64,000 bases of DNA from Longimicrobiales bacterium (GTDB lineage: Bacteria; Gemmatimonadota; Gemmatimonadetes; Longimicrobiales; Gaopeijiaceae): contig OX638356.1 in the NCBI GenBank assembly GCA_951813395.1, positions 1,963,340-2,027,339 on the forward strand. The letters run 5' to 3'. The notes under the pieces are model-generated. The model made no database searches. It was not told where the DNA came from and worked only from the letters and a program-made list of their open reading frames with translations. Numbering within the stretch: the stretch's first letter is position 1; each line of letters opens with the position of its first letter. This document shows, one piece after another, positions 44,965-54,171 of the stretch. Made by a program: the position numbers and the translations under genes.

Positions 44965-47900
44965 GTGGGACTCGTGGGAGCCCCGCAGCCCGTGACGGGC
45001 CGGGACACCTCCGCGAATCGATCGGAGTCCGCGGGCCATCTTCTTTGGGCGGGGCTCTTCTGCCTTGTCGTGTGGACGCGCGTCGACACGACGTGGTTGC
45101 TTGTGGCCGCAGCTCTCCTCGTATCCTGGGCGGCCGTCGGCAAGCAGAGGGGTTGGCGCCACGGCATCGCCATCGTGTTGCTGGCGGCAGGGGTTGTCGC
45201 CGGCTTTTTCGGCGATGCGGCCGACCGCCGCTTTGCGGAGGGCTGGGACCAGTACTGGGAAGAGCGGCGCGAAACGGTTGCCGGGCGGCTGGGTGCCGAG
45301 TTCGACGCCCTCGTGGTGCAGGGTGATGCGACGGTGGAGAGGCTGGCCCACGCCGCCTCCGCGGGCGCCGGACGCGGGGTCCTGCAGGACTCGCTTCGGA
45401 CGCTGCTGGAGGACACGGGGTTGACCGCGGCGGCCGTCATCGGCCCCGATGGCGGGTTGGTCGCCTGGGAAGGAAGTCATCAGGGCCGGCTCCCGAAGGA
45501 CATGCTCGCCGAGATGGGGCGGTACACGTATGCGGGCACGCCGCTCTTCTCATATCTGTACTTTGCCAGAGTGCTGCCGGAGGGCCGGGGAGCAGCGGTG
45601 GTGGCGGCGCTGGTCCGTTCCGACCTGCCCGAGTTCTTCGCCTCGGGCCTGGGTGATTTTGCGTCCCGCTTCCGCGAAGAGACGGGGGAGCGCATAAGGA
45701 TCTCGCGCTCGGACCGGGCGTCGGGATCGGGCGTCTTCGATTTCGGATGGCCGGACGAAACCCTCCTGAGCATTACGATCGACGAGCCCGCACAGAGCGT
45801 ACGGCGCGAGGAGGAGCGGGGTCGCTGGGCCAGAATCGTCGCCGCGGCCGCTGCGCTGGTGTGGCTTGCCCTGTCCTTCGGCGTCCCGAGAGCCAACCTC
45901 GTGTACTCGGTCGCGCTGCTGGGAATCGGCGCGGCCGTACTGCCTCTGGATGGCCTGTTCAGGAGACCGGAGCTGGTGGATCCGGCCACGTTCGCGCTGC
46001 TCGGTCCGGTACCGCTGACGCTGGGCCGCGTCGTTCTGCTATGCACGGCGATCATGCCGGCGGCCGTGCTGACGCTGCCGCGATGGCGTCCGGGAATCGG
46101 AGGATGGGCCGCGCCCATGGTGGTCGCGGTGTCGTTCCCGCTGGTCCTCGCGTGGATGGAGGGAAGCGCCTCGCCGGAACTGATGGGGACCACGGACGGC
46201 CGCTGGATCGTATTTCAGACCACCGTCGCGATGATCCTGGCCGTTGTATCGTCGGTTGCGCTCGCCTGGCGCCCCGGGGGCGGCGTGAGGGGTGGGCCGG
46301 GGCTTGTGGCGCTTGGCCTTGCGGCAGCGGGCGCCCTGGGGATCCTGGTGGCGATCGGCGTGCGGACCGGACCCGCGGTCGCTCCGCTGCTGGCGGTGCT
46401 CTGGGGTGTACCAACGGCGGCGGTCGCTCGTGGACTCGGGGGTTCCCGTCCCCAGTCCTATCTCCACTGGTTCTGCTCCTTCTGGCTGTCGGCGACCGCC
46501 GTTCTGCCGTTCATGTGGTCGATGCGCACCGAGGCGCGCATGACGATCGCCGAAGAGCAGATGGCACGTCTCGGCGTCACCTCGGAACCCGGCCTCGAAC
46601 TCCCCCTTGAGCGCTTTGCGGAGCAGATCGACTCCCTGGACCAGGCCGGCGCCGGGGACGTGGAGATGATGTACCAGGCCTGGGTCGGCAGCGACCTTGC
46701 CGGCAGGGGAACCGCCATGTTCCTGACGTTGTGGTCGGCGGACGACCTCCCCGTGCAGGAACTCCGGCTGGGCGTAAAGGGCGACCGCCCGGACATCGTT
46801 GCCGAACTCCTTCCCCAACTCCGGTCGGCGGGCACGGGCGCCTACCACGATCAGGACGACATCGACGTCCACCACCTCATCGCCGTGGCGCTGGCCGACG
46901 GCCGGCTCGTGACGGGCACCATTCCCCCGAGGCGTACCATCGACGCCCCTTCACCGCTCGGTCCGCTGTTTGCCTCGGTCGAGGAGGAGGGCGACCAGGA
47001 GTTCCTCACGCTGGTCCAGACGCCGCCGGGTGGGGATGTGGAGCGGGCGCGGGCGGTGGAGTGGAGCCGGAACCAGGAGGGCTGGAGAGCCGAGGGCCTG
47101 GCCCGGTATCCCGACGGTCCGTATTCGGTCTTCCATACGATCAGCATTCCCAACGTCTCCGTCATGCTGGCGCGGGCGACACTGGTGATGGCCCTCGGTC
47201 TTGCCGTGTTCTCGGTCCTGTGGCTGCTCAGCGTCACCATCCTTGGTTTTCGGCTGCCGGCGCGCGTCGACTGGCGGGGACTGCTCACGTCTTTCCGCGC
47301 ACGGGTCACCCTCACGCTCTTCGGATTCTTCATCCTGTCCAATGTGCTCTTTGGAACGCTCGCCTATCGCACGCTGGCCGGGGCTTCCGAGCGCACCGCC
47401 ACGGCTCTGGCCGAACGGGTGGTTGCGCAGATCGCCGAGGCATACCTGGAGGAGGGCGGGTCGATGGAGCTGCTGGCGCGGCGTGTCGGCGCGGACCTGC
47501 TGGAGTACCGCGAGGGCGAACTCGTGGGCGGCTCGGTCGACGAACTGATCGAACTGGGGCTCTACGAGGGCTGGGTGGACCCCGAAATCTACGATGCACT
47601 GGAAACACGGCAGCGACTCAGGGCGTCCCAGGTGGAGAACCTCGGCGACTGGCGCTACGTGGTGGCGCACCGGCGCCTCCCGGACGGCGACATTGTTGCA
47701 TCTCCGGTCCCGCTGCGGGCGGGCGCGGCCGCACTGCGCCGGCGGGACGTGGCCGATCTGCTCGGATTCGCCATTGTGCTCGGCCCGATTCTGTCGCTGG
47801 GCCTCGCGCTCTTCGTGGGCAGGGCGCTGACCCGGCCGATCCAGACGCTGCAGGTGGCGTCGGAGCGGGTCGGGAGCGGCAATCTGGCCGTGCATCTGCC

Positions 47901-49026
47901 GGAGGACCGCGTGGACGAGTTCGGATCCGTCTTTGCGGCGTTCAATCGCATGGTGCTGCGTCTGGACGACGCTCGACAGGAGCTGTTGCGGACGACTCGG
48001 CGCACGGAGGCCATAGTGGAGGAGGCGGCCACGGGCGTGATCGCGGTGGATCCGACGGGGCGCGTCACCGTGGCCAACCCCCGTGCCGAGTCGCTGCTCG
48101 CATCGTCCCTGGTCACCGGCGACCCCATTCCGAGGGCGGGCGCAAACGCCGCCGTACTGGCGGCATGGCTCGACGAGAACATGCAGAGCGGCTCCGTGGA
48201 GGCGGACGGAGATTTCCGATGGGGAGGGAAGCGGATCCGGGTGCGGGCCAGGCGCATCGTGCAGGAGGGCCGCGGGGGGGGTGTCGTCGTCAATCTCGAG
48301 GACGTCACCGACGAACTCCGCAGCGAGAGGATTCTGGCCTGGGGTGAAATGGCCAAGCAGGTCGCCCACGAGGTAAAGAACCCGCTGACGCCGATCAAGC
48401 TTTCGGTGCAGCACCTGCGTCGCGCGTGGGAGGACCGGAGAAGCGATTTCGGCAGAATACTGGACAGGAACGTCGGCGCGATACTCGGTGAGATCGACCG
48501 GCTCGCCTCGATCGCCCGCGGCTTCTCCCGGTTGGCATCCCCCGGTGCCGCCGACGCGGGCCCGCTGGTCGCGGTCGACCCGGGCGAGGTGATCAGGGAG
48601 CTCCTGAACCTGTACCAGGGCGGTGGCGAGACCACGATTCGTTTCGAGAGCGATTTGCCGGCCGCGCTGCCGCGGGTAGTCGCGCGCCCCGACGAGCTCA
48701 AGGAGGTGTTGCTCAACCTGCTCGAGAACGCCCGGGCCGCGATGCCGGGCGGCGGCGTGGTGCGCATCGGCGCCATCGAGCCTTCGGACGGGTCGCCGAG
48801 GGTGGAGGTCGTGGTGGAGGACGAGGGGTCCGGCATACCCGACGATCTGCTCCCGCGCATTTTCGAGCCGCAGTTCTCGACGAGGTCCACGGGGACCGGT
48901 CTCGGCCTTGCGATCGCCAAGCGGCTGGTCGATTCGTGGGGTGGTACGGTGGACGTTCGGAGCAGTGTCGGCCGGGGCACTCGTGTCAGAATCGGCCTGC
49001 AGGTGCATGACCCGCCAGCGCAGTAG
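44965..49026 (+). CDS. Large NtrY-like sensor histidine kinase
   Basis: Encodes 1,353 residues from GTG 44965 (GTG 44992 is possible). Order: N-terminal membrane pair and an extracytoplasmic domain (about 90-290), a block of about eight membrane segments (290-520), a second extracytoplasmic region (520-730), a membrane segment, a third sensor region (about 780-920), a membrane segment with HAMP ('GRALTRPIQTLQVASERVG'), a PAS-like domain ('EEAATGVIAVDPTGRVTVAN'), then HisKA with His1135 in 'QVAHEVKNPLTPIKLS' and HATPase ('DEGSGIPDDLLPRIFEPQFS', 'GTGLGLAIAKRL'). Such kinases pair with NtrX-like regulators; the one in this window lies 10 kb downstream. Confidence 0.88.
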   Translation: MGLVGAPQPVTGRDTSANRSESAGHLLWAGLFCLVVWTRVDTTWLLVAAALLVSWAAVGKQRGWRHGIAIVLLAAGVVAGFFGDAADRRFAEGWDQYWEERRETVAGRLGAEFDALVVQGDATVERLAHAASAGAGRGVLQDSLRTLLEDTGLTAAAVIGPDGGLVAWEGSHQGRLPKDMLAEMGRYTYAGTPLFSYLYFARVLPEGRGAAVVAALVRSDLPEFFASGLGDFASRFREETGERIRISRSDRASGSGVFDFGWPDETLLSITIDEPAQSVRREEERGRWARIVAAAAALVWLALSFGVPRANLVYSVALLGIGAAVLPLDGLFRRPELVDPATFALLGPVPLTLGRVVLLCTAIMPAAVLTLPRWRPGIGGWAAPMVVAVSFPLVLAWMEGSASPELMGTTDGRWIVFQTTVAMILAVVSSVALAWRPGGGVRGGPGLVALGLAAAGALGILVAIGVRTGPAVAPLLAVLWGVPTAAVARGLGGSRPQSYLHWFCSFWLSATAVLPFMWSMRTEARMTIAEEQMARLGVTSEPGLELPLERFAEQIDSLDQAGAGDVEMMYQAWVGSDLAGRGTAMFLTLWSADDLPVQELRLGVKGDRPDIVAELLPQLRSAGTGAYHDQDDIDVHHLIAVALADGRLVTGTIPPRRTIDAPSPLGPLFASVEEEGDQEFLTLVQTPPGGDVERARAVEWSRNQEGWRAEGLARYPDGPYSVFHTISIPNVSVMLARATLVMALGLAVFSVLWLLSVTILGFRLPARVDWRGLLTSFRARVTLTLFGFFILSNVLFGTLAYRTLAGASERTATALAERVVAQIAEAYLEEGGSMELLARRVGADLLEYREGELVGGSVDELIELGLYEGWVDPEIYDALETRQRLRASQVENLGDWRYVVAHRRLPDGDIVASPVPLRAGAAALRRRDVADLLGFAIVLGPILSLGLALFVGRALTRPIQTLQVASERVGSGNLAVHLPEDRVDEFGSVFAAFNRMVLRLDDARQELLRTTRRTEAIVEEAATGVIAVDPTGRVTVANPRAESLLASSLVTGDPIPRAGANAAVLAAWLDENMQSGSVEADGDFRWGGKRIRVRARRIVQEGRGGGVVVNLEDVTDELRSERILAWGEMAKQVAHEVKNPLTPIKLSVQHLRRAWEDRRSDFGRILDRNVGAILGEIDRLASIARGFSRLASPGAADAGPLVAVDPGEVIRELLNLYQGGGETTIRFESDLPAALPRVVARPDELKEVLLNLLENARAAMPGGGVVRIGAIEPSDGSPRVEVVVEDEGSGIPDDLLPRIFEPQFSTRSTGTGLGLAIAKRLVDSWGGTVDVRSSVGRGTRVRIGLQVHDPPAQ

Positions 49027-49074
49027 GGTCAGGAGAACCTTGGCGGTCCCGTCGTCGGCGAGTAGAATGGTCCT

Positions 49075-49692
49075 GTGCTCCATATGACTCCAGCCCGGCG
49101 CGGCGCTTCGGATTCGCGCACAAGCGGACGGTCTCCTGCCGTTCCCGTCGGTTTTACAGGCTGGATCGACGAGCGTTCTCCCGGGATCGCCGAGCGCTGG
49201 GCGTCGGGACTGTTGACGGACGGGGATTCGTGGGTGGGGGACACCCGGCCGGTCGCGAGGCCGTTCTGCCGTGGGCTGGTCTCCTTTCTGCCCGGCATGC
49301 TCGGTCCCTTCCGGGCCCAGATCCTGCCCCTCTGGTCGGAGGGCGCCGAACTTTTCGGTTCGGTGGCTGCCCGGCGCGGGCTTTCCGCCGGCGAAGTGAT
49401 CGAGGAGTTCCAGCTTCTGCGTGAGGTCATTCTGCGGATGATGTTCGAGCGTCCTCCCACGAGGGCCGAAGGCGGGTTGCCGCTGCGCGAGATTCTGCAG
49501 CTCAACCGGGCCGTCGACATCGGAGTGACGCAGGCGAGCGTCGGCCACACGGACCTGCTGTTCTTCAGCCTGATCCATGACTCGGGTGTTCCCGCGCCCC
49601 TCGGTGCAGACGACCTGATCGAGGTCTGCGATCAGATCCGTGCGCTCCAGGCCGAGGGCCAACGGATCATGGGGCACACGCGGCGAGGGTAG
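49075..49692 (+). CDS. RsbRD N-terminal-like helical sensor protein
   Basis: About 205 residues (GTG 49075 or ATG 49084). The all-helical sequence with 'GEVIEEFQLLREVILRMM' and 'LNRAVDIGVTQASVGHTDL' resembles the N-terminal domain of RsbRD/RsbT co-antagonist proteins, also found as an N-terminal module in some kinases. There is no STAS or kinase domain attached. It lies between the large kinase and a decarboxylase gene, and the next ATG follows its stop without a gap. The role is unknown. Confidence 0.6.
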   Translation: MLHMTPARRGASDSRTSGRSPAVPVGFTGWIDERSPGIAERWASGLLTDGDSWVGDTRPVARPFCRGLVSFLPGMLGPFRAQILPLWSEGAELFGSVAARRGLSAGEVIEEFQLLREVILRMMFERPPTRAEGGLPLREILQLNRAVDIGVTQASVGHTDLLFFSLIHDSGVPAPLGADDLIEVCDQIRALQAEGQRIMGHTRRG

Positions 49693-51129
49693 ATGATGCC
49701 CGCATCGGGTGGGATGCCTCCCGGCGAGTTCCGCGAGTCGGGCCACCGCTTCATCGATTGGGTCGCCGACTACCTGGCGGGGATCGACGATTACCCTGTC
49801 CTGTCCCGGGTCCAGCCGGGCGAGGTGCGCGACGCGCTCGGACGCGAGGCGCCTCAGGGCGGCGAAACGATGGAGGCCCTGCTCCGCGACTTCGAGGCGG
49901 TGGTCGTGCCCGGGATCACGCATTGGAATCACCCGGCGTTCTTCGCCTATTTCGCGATTTCCGGATCGGGCCCGGGGATTCTGGGAGAACTGCTGGCTGC
50001 GGCGCTGAATGTCAACGCGATGGTGTGGAAGAGCTCACCGGCGGCGACGGAGCTGGAAGAGGTCACCCTGGATTGGCTGCGCAGCTTCCTCGGCCTGCCG
50101 CCGGATTTCGTCGGAACGATCAACGATACCGCGTCGACGTCCACCTTCTCCGCCCTGGCGGCGGCACGGGAGAGGGCGCTGCCCGAGGCCCGGGAGCGGG
50201 GGTTGGCCCGAGCTCCACCGGGGCGTGTGTACACCACGGCCGAAGCCCACTCGTCGGTGTTGAAGGCGGCGCATGCGCTGGGTCTGGGCCGCGAGGGAGC
50301 CCGCGTCGTCCCCACGGGTCCACTGCGGGGGATGGACCCGGCAGCCCTGGCCGACGCGATCGACCGCGACGTGACGTCAGGGGTCCGCCCGCTTGCCGTG
50401 GTGACCACGATCGGGAGCACGTCGATCAATGCGGTCGATCCGGTTGGCGCCATCGCCGAGGTTGCGGACGAGCGCGGCATCTGGCTGCACGTGGACGCAG
50501 CCTACGCCGGCGTCGCTGCCGCCCTGTCGGCCATGGCGCCCCACTTCGCGGGCTGGGAGCGGGCGGATTCGATCGTGATCAACCCGCACAAGTGGCTCTT
50601 CACGCCGGTGGACTGCTCGGTCCTGTATGTTCGCGATCCGGCCGCGCTGCGTGCCGCTTTCTCGCTGACGCCGGCGTACCTGGAAACCGGCGAGCAGGGG
50701 GTCACGCACCTGATGGATCACGGTCTGGCGCTTGGCCGCCGTTTCCGCGCGCTCAAGCTATGGTTCGTGATGCGCTATTTCGGCCAGCGTGGTCTGCGCG
50801 CGCATCTGGCGCGCCACGTTGCCCTGGCGAGGCGGCTTGCCGAGAGGATCGACGGCGAGGAGGAGTGGGAGCGCTGGCGTCCGACACCGTTTTCCCTCGT
50901 GGTCCTGCGCCACGCGCCGCCCGGCGTCCGCGGCGCCCGGCGTGACGCCCTCAATCTCGCGCTCATGGATCAGGTCAACCGTAGCGGGACCGCCTTTCTG
51001 GCACAGACCGTGATCGACGGGGAAACATGGCTGCGCTTCGCGATCGGCAACATCCACACGCGTGCGGAGCACGTCGACGCGACCTGGAAGGCGCTTCGCG
51101 ATGCCGTCCGGGCGGTGGCGGCGGACTGA
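49693..51129 (+). CDS. Group II PLP-dependent decarboxylase (aromatic amino acid type)
   Basis: Encodes 478 residues. Family motifs: 'GITHWNHPAFFAYF' at the substrate side, 'TSTFSALAAARERAL', the PLP-stacking His in 'AEAHSSVLKAAHAL', 'HVDAAYAG' (Asp to the pyridine nitrogen) and the PLP Lys in 'INPHKWLFTPVDCS'. These enzymes decarboxylate tyrosine, tryptophan, DOPA or related amino acids. The exact substrate cannot be read. The start is ATG 49693 or 49696, immediately after the previous stop. Confidence 0.9.
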   Translation: MMPASGGMPPGEFRESGHRFIDWVADYLAGIDDYPVLSRVQPGEVRDALGREAPQGGETMEALLRDFEAVVVPGITHWNHPAFFAYFAISGSGPGILGELLAAALNVNAMVWKSSPAATELEEVTLDWLRSFLGLPPDFVGTINDTASTSTFSALAAARERALPEARERGLARAPPGRVYTTAEAHSSVLKAAHALGLGREGARVVPTGPLRGMDPAALADAIDRDVTSGVRPLAVVTTIGSTSINAVDPVGAIAEVADERGIWLHVDAAYAGVAAALSAMAPHFAGWERADSIVINPHKWLFTPVDCSVLYVRDPAALRAAFSLTPAYLETGEQGVTHLMDHGLALGRRFRALKLWFVMRYFGQRGLRAHLARHVALARRLAERIDGEEEWERWRPTPFSLVVLRHAPPGVRGARRDALNLALMDQVNRSGTAFLAQTVIDGETWLRFAIGNIHTRAEHVDATWKALRDAVRAVAAD

Positions 51130-51156
51130 GGGGCTGAAGCCGGCGGCAACAGCCTG

Positions 51157-52587
51157 CTAGGCCTCGCGCACCTCTTTCACCAGCTCCGACATCTGATCCT
51201 TGGCGTCCCCGAAAAACATGAGCGTGTTGTCCATGTAGAAGAGGTCGTTGTCGATGCCGGCGAAGCCCGGGCTCAGCGAGCGCTTCATCACGATCACGGT
51301 GCGGGCCTTGTCCACGTCCAGGATGGGCATCCCCGCGATGACCGAGTCCGGATCGCGGGCCGCCGGGTTCACAACGTCGTTGGCGCCGACGATCAGCACC
51401 ACGTCCGTCGAGTCGAACTCGGCGTTGATGTCGTCGAGGTCGAGAAGCTTGTCGTACGAGACGTCCGCCTCGGCCAGCAGGACGTTCATGTGGCCTGGCA
51501 TCCGACCCGCGACCGGATGCACGCCGAAACGCACCGTGACCCCACGGTCCTCGAGCAGGTCGCAGACCCTCTTGAGTTCGTGCTGGGCCTGCGCGACGGC
51601 CAGCCCGTATCCGGGCACTACCGCGACCGAGTTTGCGTAGGCCAGCACCATCGCTGCCTGCTCCGCGTCGACGTCCCGCACCGGACGCTGTCCGGTCTTT
51701 ACCCTGGCCGTCTGCCCCTCCGTGCCGAACGCCCCGAAGGCCACGTTGCCCAGGGAGCGGTTCATGGCCTTGCACATGAGCTGCGTCAGGATCAGGCCCG
51801 CCGCGCCGACCAGCGATCCGGCGATGATCAGGATGTAGTTGTTCAGCACGAAGCCGGTGGTGGCTGCCGCGATGCCGGAGTATGAGTTGAGCAGCGACAC
51901 CACGACCGGCATGTCCGCGCCGCCGATGGGAATGACCAGAAGGACGCCGAGGATCAGGGCTCCGGCCACGAGCGCCGCGAAGAACGGGCCGCTGATCTCC
52001 AGCGCCCCCATGCCGAACACCGGCGCGACGCCGTTTGCGACGCCGACGTGCGCGAGACTGGCACCGACAAGCAGGACGCCGAGGAAGAGAAGGGCGTTGA
52101 GGGTCTTCTGGAGAGGGAAGGTCACGGGACTTCCGGTGACTACGCCCTGTAGCTTGCCGAAGGCGATCAGGCTGCCCGAGAAGGTGACGGCGCCGATCAG
52201 CGTACCGAGCACGATCGTGATGCCGACACCGAGTTCGAGCGACGGTCCGCTTCCCCCGGCGCGCAGAAACTCGGCAGCCGCGACCGCCGCCGACGCACCG
52301 CCGCCGAAGCCATTGAAGACCGCGACCAGCTGCGGCATGGCGGTCATCTGTATGTACCGGGCCAGGATCCCGCCGATCGCGGCGCCGGCCACAACTGCGG
52401 CCAGCACCGCCGTCCAGTCGAGAATCTCGTGATCCAGAAGCGTGACGACGATGGCCAGCAACATTGCCACGGACGCGCGGGCATTGCCGGCGCGTGCCGT
52501 TGCCGGAGAAGAGAGTTGCTTGATCCCGGATACGAATAGAACCGCCGAGATCAGGTAGGCGATTTGGGTGATGATGTTTGATTCCAC
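51157..52587 (-). CDS. pntB: NAD(P) transhydrogenase subunit beta
   Basis: Encodes 476 residues on the minus strand. The N-terminal half has about eight to nine membrane helices that form the proton channel ('ARYIQMTAMPQLVAVFNGFG' in part). The C-terminal domain binds NADP(H): 'VVPGYGLAVAQAQHELK', 'VRFGVHPVAGRMPGHMNVLL' (as GVHPVAGRMPGHMN), 'VGANDVVNPAA' and 'KRSLSPGFAGIDNDLFY'. The complex uses the proton gradient to reduce NADP with NADH. It is the last gene of a three-gene pnt operon. Confidence 0.96.
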   Translation of the reverse strand: MESNIITQIAYLISAVLFVSGIKQLSSPATARAGNARASVAMLLAIVVTLLDHEILDWTAVLAAVVAGAAIGGILARYIQMTAMPQLVAVFNGFGGGASAAVAAAEFLRAGGSGPSLELGVGITIVLGTLIGAVTFSGSLIAFGKLQGVVTGSPVTFPLQKTLNALLFLGVLLVGASLAHVGVANGVAPVFGMGALEISGPFFAALVAGALILGVLLVIPIGGADMPVVVSLLNSYSGIAAATTGFVLNNYILIIAGSLVGAAGLILTQLMCKAMNRSLGNVAFGAFGTEGQTARVKTGQRPVRDVDAEQAAMVLAYANSVAVVPGYGLAVAQAQHELKRVCDLLEDRGVTVRFGVHPVAGRMPGHMNVLLAEADVSYDKLLDLDDINAEFDSTDVVLIVGANDVVNPAARDPDSVIAGMPILDVDKARTVIVMKRSLSPGFAGIDNDLFYMDNTLMFFGDAKDQMSELVKEVREA

Positions 52588-52594
52588 GTTGGCC

Positions 52595-52873
52595 TCAGCG
52601 TTTTCGGAACATCTGCAACATGCGGTCGGTCACCATGAAGCCGCCGACCACGTTGATCGTCGCCATCACGATTCCCGCGGCTCCGAGGACCTTCACCCAC
52701 AGCTCGTCGGCGGCGCCGGTGACGATCAGGGCGCCGATGATGGCGATGCCCGAGATCGCGTTCGCGCCGGACATCAGCGGTGTGTGCAGGGTTGGGGGGA
52801 CCTTGGAGATCACCTCCTTCCCGGCGAGGGTGGCGAGTACGAAGATGTACAGCAGGATCAGCAATTCACCCAT
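52595..52873 (-). CDS. pntAB: NAD(P) transhydrogenase subunit alpha, membrane part
   Basis: Encodes 92 residues from the ATG at 52873. Three hydrophobic segments with 'KVPPTLHTPLMSGANAISG' typical of the alpha-2 membrane part. In this organism the alpha subunit is split into a soluble and a membrane gene, as in Rhodospirillum. It is eight bases from the upstream pntAA stop and eight bases from pntB. Confidence 0.93.
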   Translation of the reverse strand: MGELLILLYIFVLATLAGKEVISKVPPTLHTPLMSGANAISGIAIIGALIVTGAADELWVKVLGAAGIVMATINVVGGFMVTDRMLQMFRKR

Positions 52874-52880
52874 GGGTTCG

Positions 52881-54017
52881 TCACTCCGTAGCGGACGCCA
52901 GCTTCGCTCTGACGCGTTCGTTCCTGATTTCGCCGCCGTGGGTGACGCAGGTGGCAGCGGTGATTTCGTTGTCGAAGTCGATCTCCCCTTCGTCATCGAA
53001 GAGGTCGTCCACGAAGCTGGCCAGGTTGCGCGAGTACATCTGGCTGGCGTGGAAGGGCAGTTCGGCAGGCAGGTTGGTCGGCCCCATCACCGTCACGCCC
53101 CCGTGGTCGACCGACTCGCCGGCCACCGTGACCTCGCAGTTGCCGCCGGACTCGGAGGCGAGGTCGACGATCGCGCTGCCGGGGCGCATGGTCGCGACCA
53201 TCTCCTCCGTTATCAGGACGGGGGCGGGCCTTCCCGGAATCTGCGCGGTCGTGATGACCAGATCCTGGTCCCTGACGTTGGCCGCGATCAGTTCCAGCTC
53301 GCGCTGGTGCTGTTCCTCCGAGAGCGCCCTGGCGTAGCCCCCCTCGTCCTCCGCGGCCTCGTCCAGTGTGGCCTCCAGGAACTTCGCGCCGAGGCTCTGC
53401 ACCTGCTCCTTTACGGCGGGCCGGATGTCGAAGGCGGACACCACCGCTCCCAGCCGGCGCGCCGTCGCGATGGCCTGGAGTCCGGCAACGCCGGCGCCGA
53501 GGATCAGGGCCTTTGCCGGACGGACCGTGCCCGCCGCGGTCGTCAGCATGGGAAGGAACCGCGTCATGGCGTCGGCACCCATCAGGACCGCCTTGTAGCC
53601 CGCGACCGTCGCCTGCGAGGAGAGAACGTCCATCTTCTGCGCCCGCGTGATCCTCGGGATCAGCTCGACCGCAAACGAGGTGACCCCCCGGTCCGCAAGG
53701 GCTTCCATGACGTCGGTCGGACCCAGCGGGTTCAGGTGACACACCAGCACGGCCCCGGAGGGCAGCGCGCCGACCTCCTCCCGCGAAGGAGGCTGCACCT
53801 TCAGGATTACGCCGGCGCCGTCGAGCAGGGCGTCGCGGTCCGGCACCACCGCGGTCTCGGCCTCCGCGTAGTCCGCGTCCGGGAAGGAGGCGCCGACTCC
53901 GGCCCCAGCCTGGATGCGGAGGTTCCAGCCTCGCTTCCGGTACTGTCGCGAGACATCGGGCACAAGGGCGACCCGGCGTTCACCGGGTCGGCTCTCAGCC
54001 AGGATTGCGATTGTCAT
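52881..54017 (-). CDS. pntAA: NAD(P) transhydrogenase subunit alpha, NAD-binding part
   Basis: Encodes 378 residues from ATG 54017. It resembles alanine dehydrogenase: N-terminal 'ESRPGERRVALVPDVS', the mobile-loop segment 'DVLSSQATVAGYKAVLMGA', and the NAD fold 'ILGAGVAGLQAIATARRLGA' (as GAGVAGLQAIATA) ending in 'AFDIRP'. It binds NAD(H) in the cytoplasm and passes hydride to NADP on PntB. The copy 2 insertion sequence ends 64 bases upstream of this start, so promoter elements of the pnt operon must lie within those bases or in the element. Confidence 0.95.
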   Translation of the reverse strand: MTIAILAESRPGERRVALVPDVSRQYRKRGWNLRIQAGAGVGASFPDADYAEAETAVVPDRDALLDGAGVILKVQPPSREEVGALPSGAVLVCHLNPLGPTDVMEALADRGVTSFAVELIPRITRAQKMDVLSSQATVAGYKAVLMGADAMTRFLPMLTTAAGTVRPAKALILGAGVAGLQAIATARRLGAVVSAFDIRPAVKEQVQSLGAKFLEATLDEAAEDEGGYARALSEEQHQRELELIAANVRDQDLVITTAQIPGRPAPVLITEEMVATMRPGSAIVDLASESGGNCEVTVAGESVDHGGVTVMGPTNLPAELPFHASQMYSRNLASFVDDLFDDEGEIDFDNEITAATCVTHGGEIRNERVRAKLASATE

Positions 54018-54076
54018 CAGTGTATTCTCCCGGTCAAAAACCCGACCAACTTGCACTCTTGGAAGGCGTTTCGCCA

Positions 54077-54081
54077 GCCCC
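54077..54081. repeat. Target site duplication, left copy (GCCCC)
   Basis: GCCCC precedes AGTCTT of DDE element copy 2. The same five bases follow the other end at 55623-55627. Confidence 0.8.
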
Positions 54082-54171
54082 AGTCTTGTCCAACGGCAAA
54101 TGAGCCTGAACGCGGGGCCGGTTTCCAGCGGGAAGTGAGCCTGAAGGCCGGGGCGAAGAGATCATTGGAGA

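Noticed and set aside
46951-49932. Open frame of 993 codons on the minus strand
   Set aside because: Antisense shadow of the histidine kinase and its neighbour; composition is Arg/Pro/His-rich without domains.
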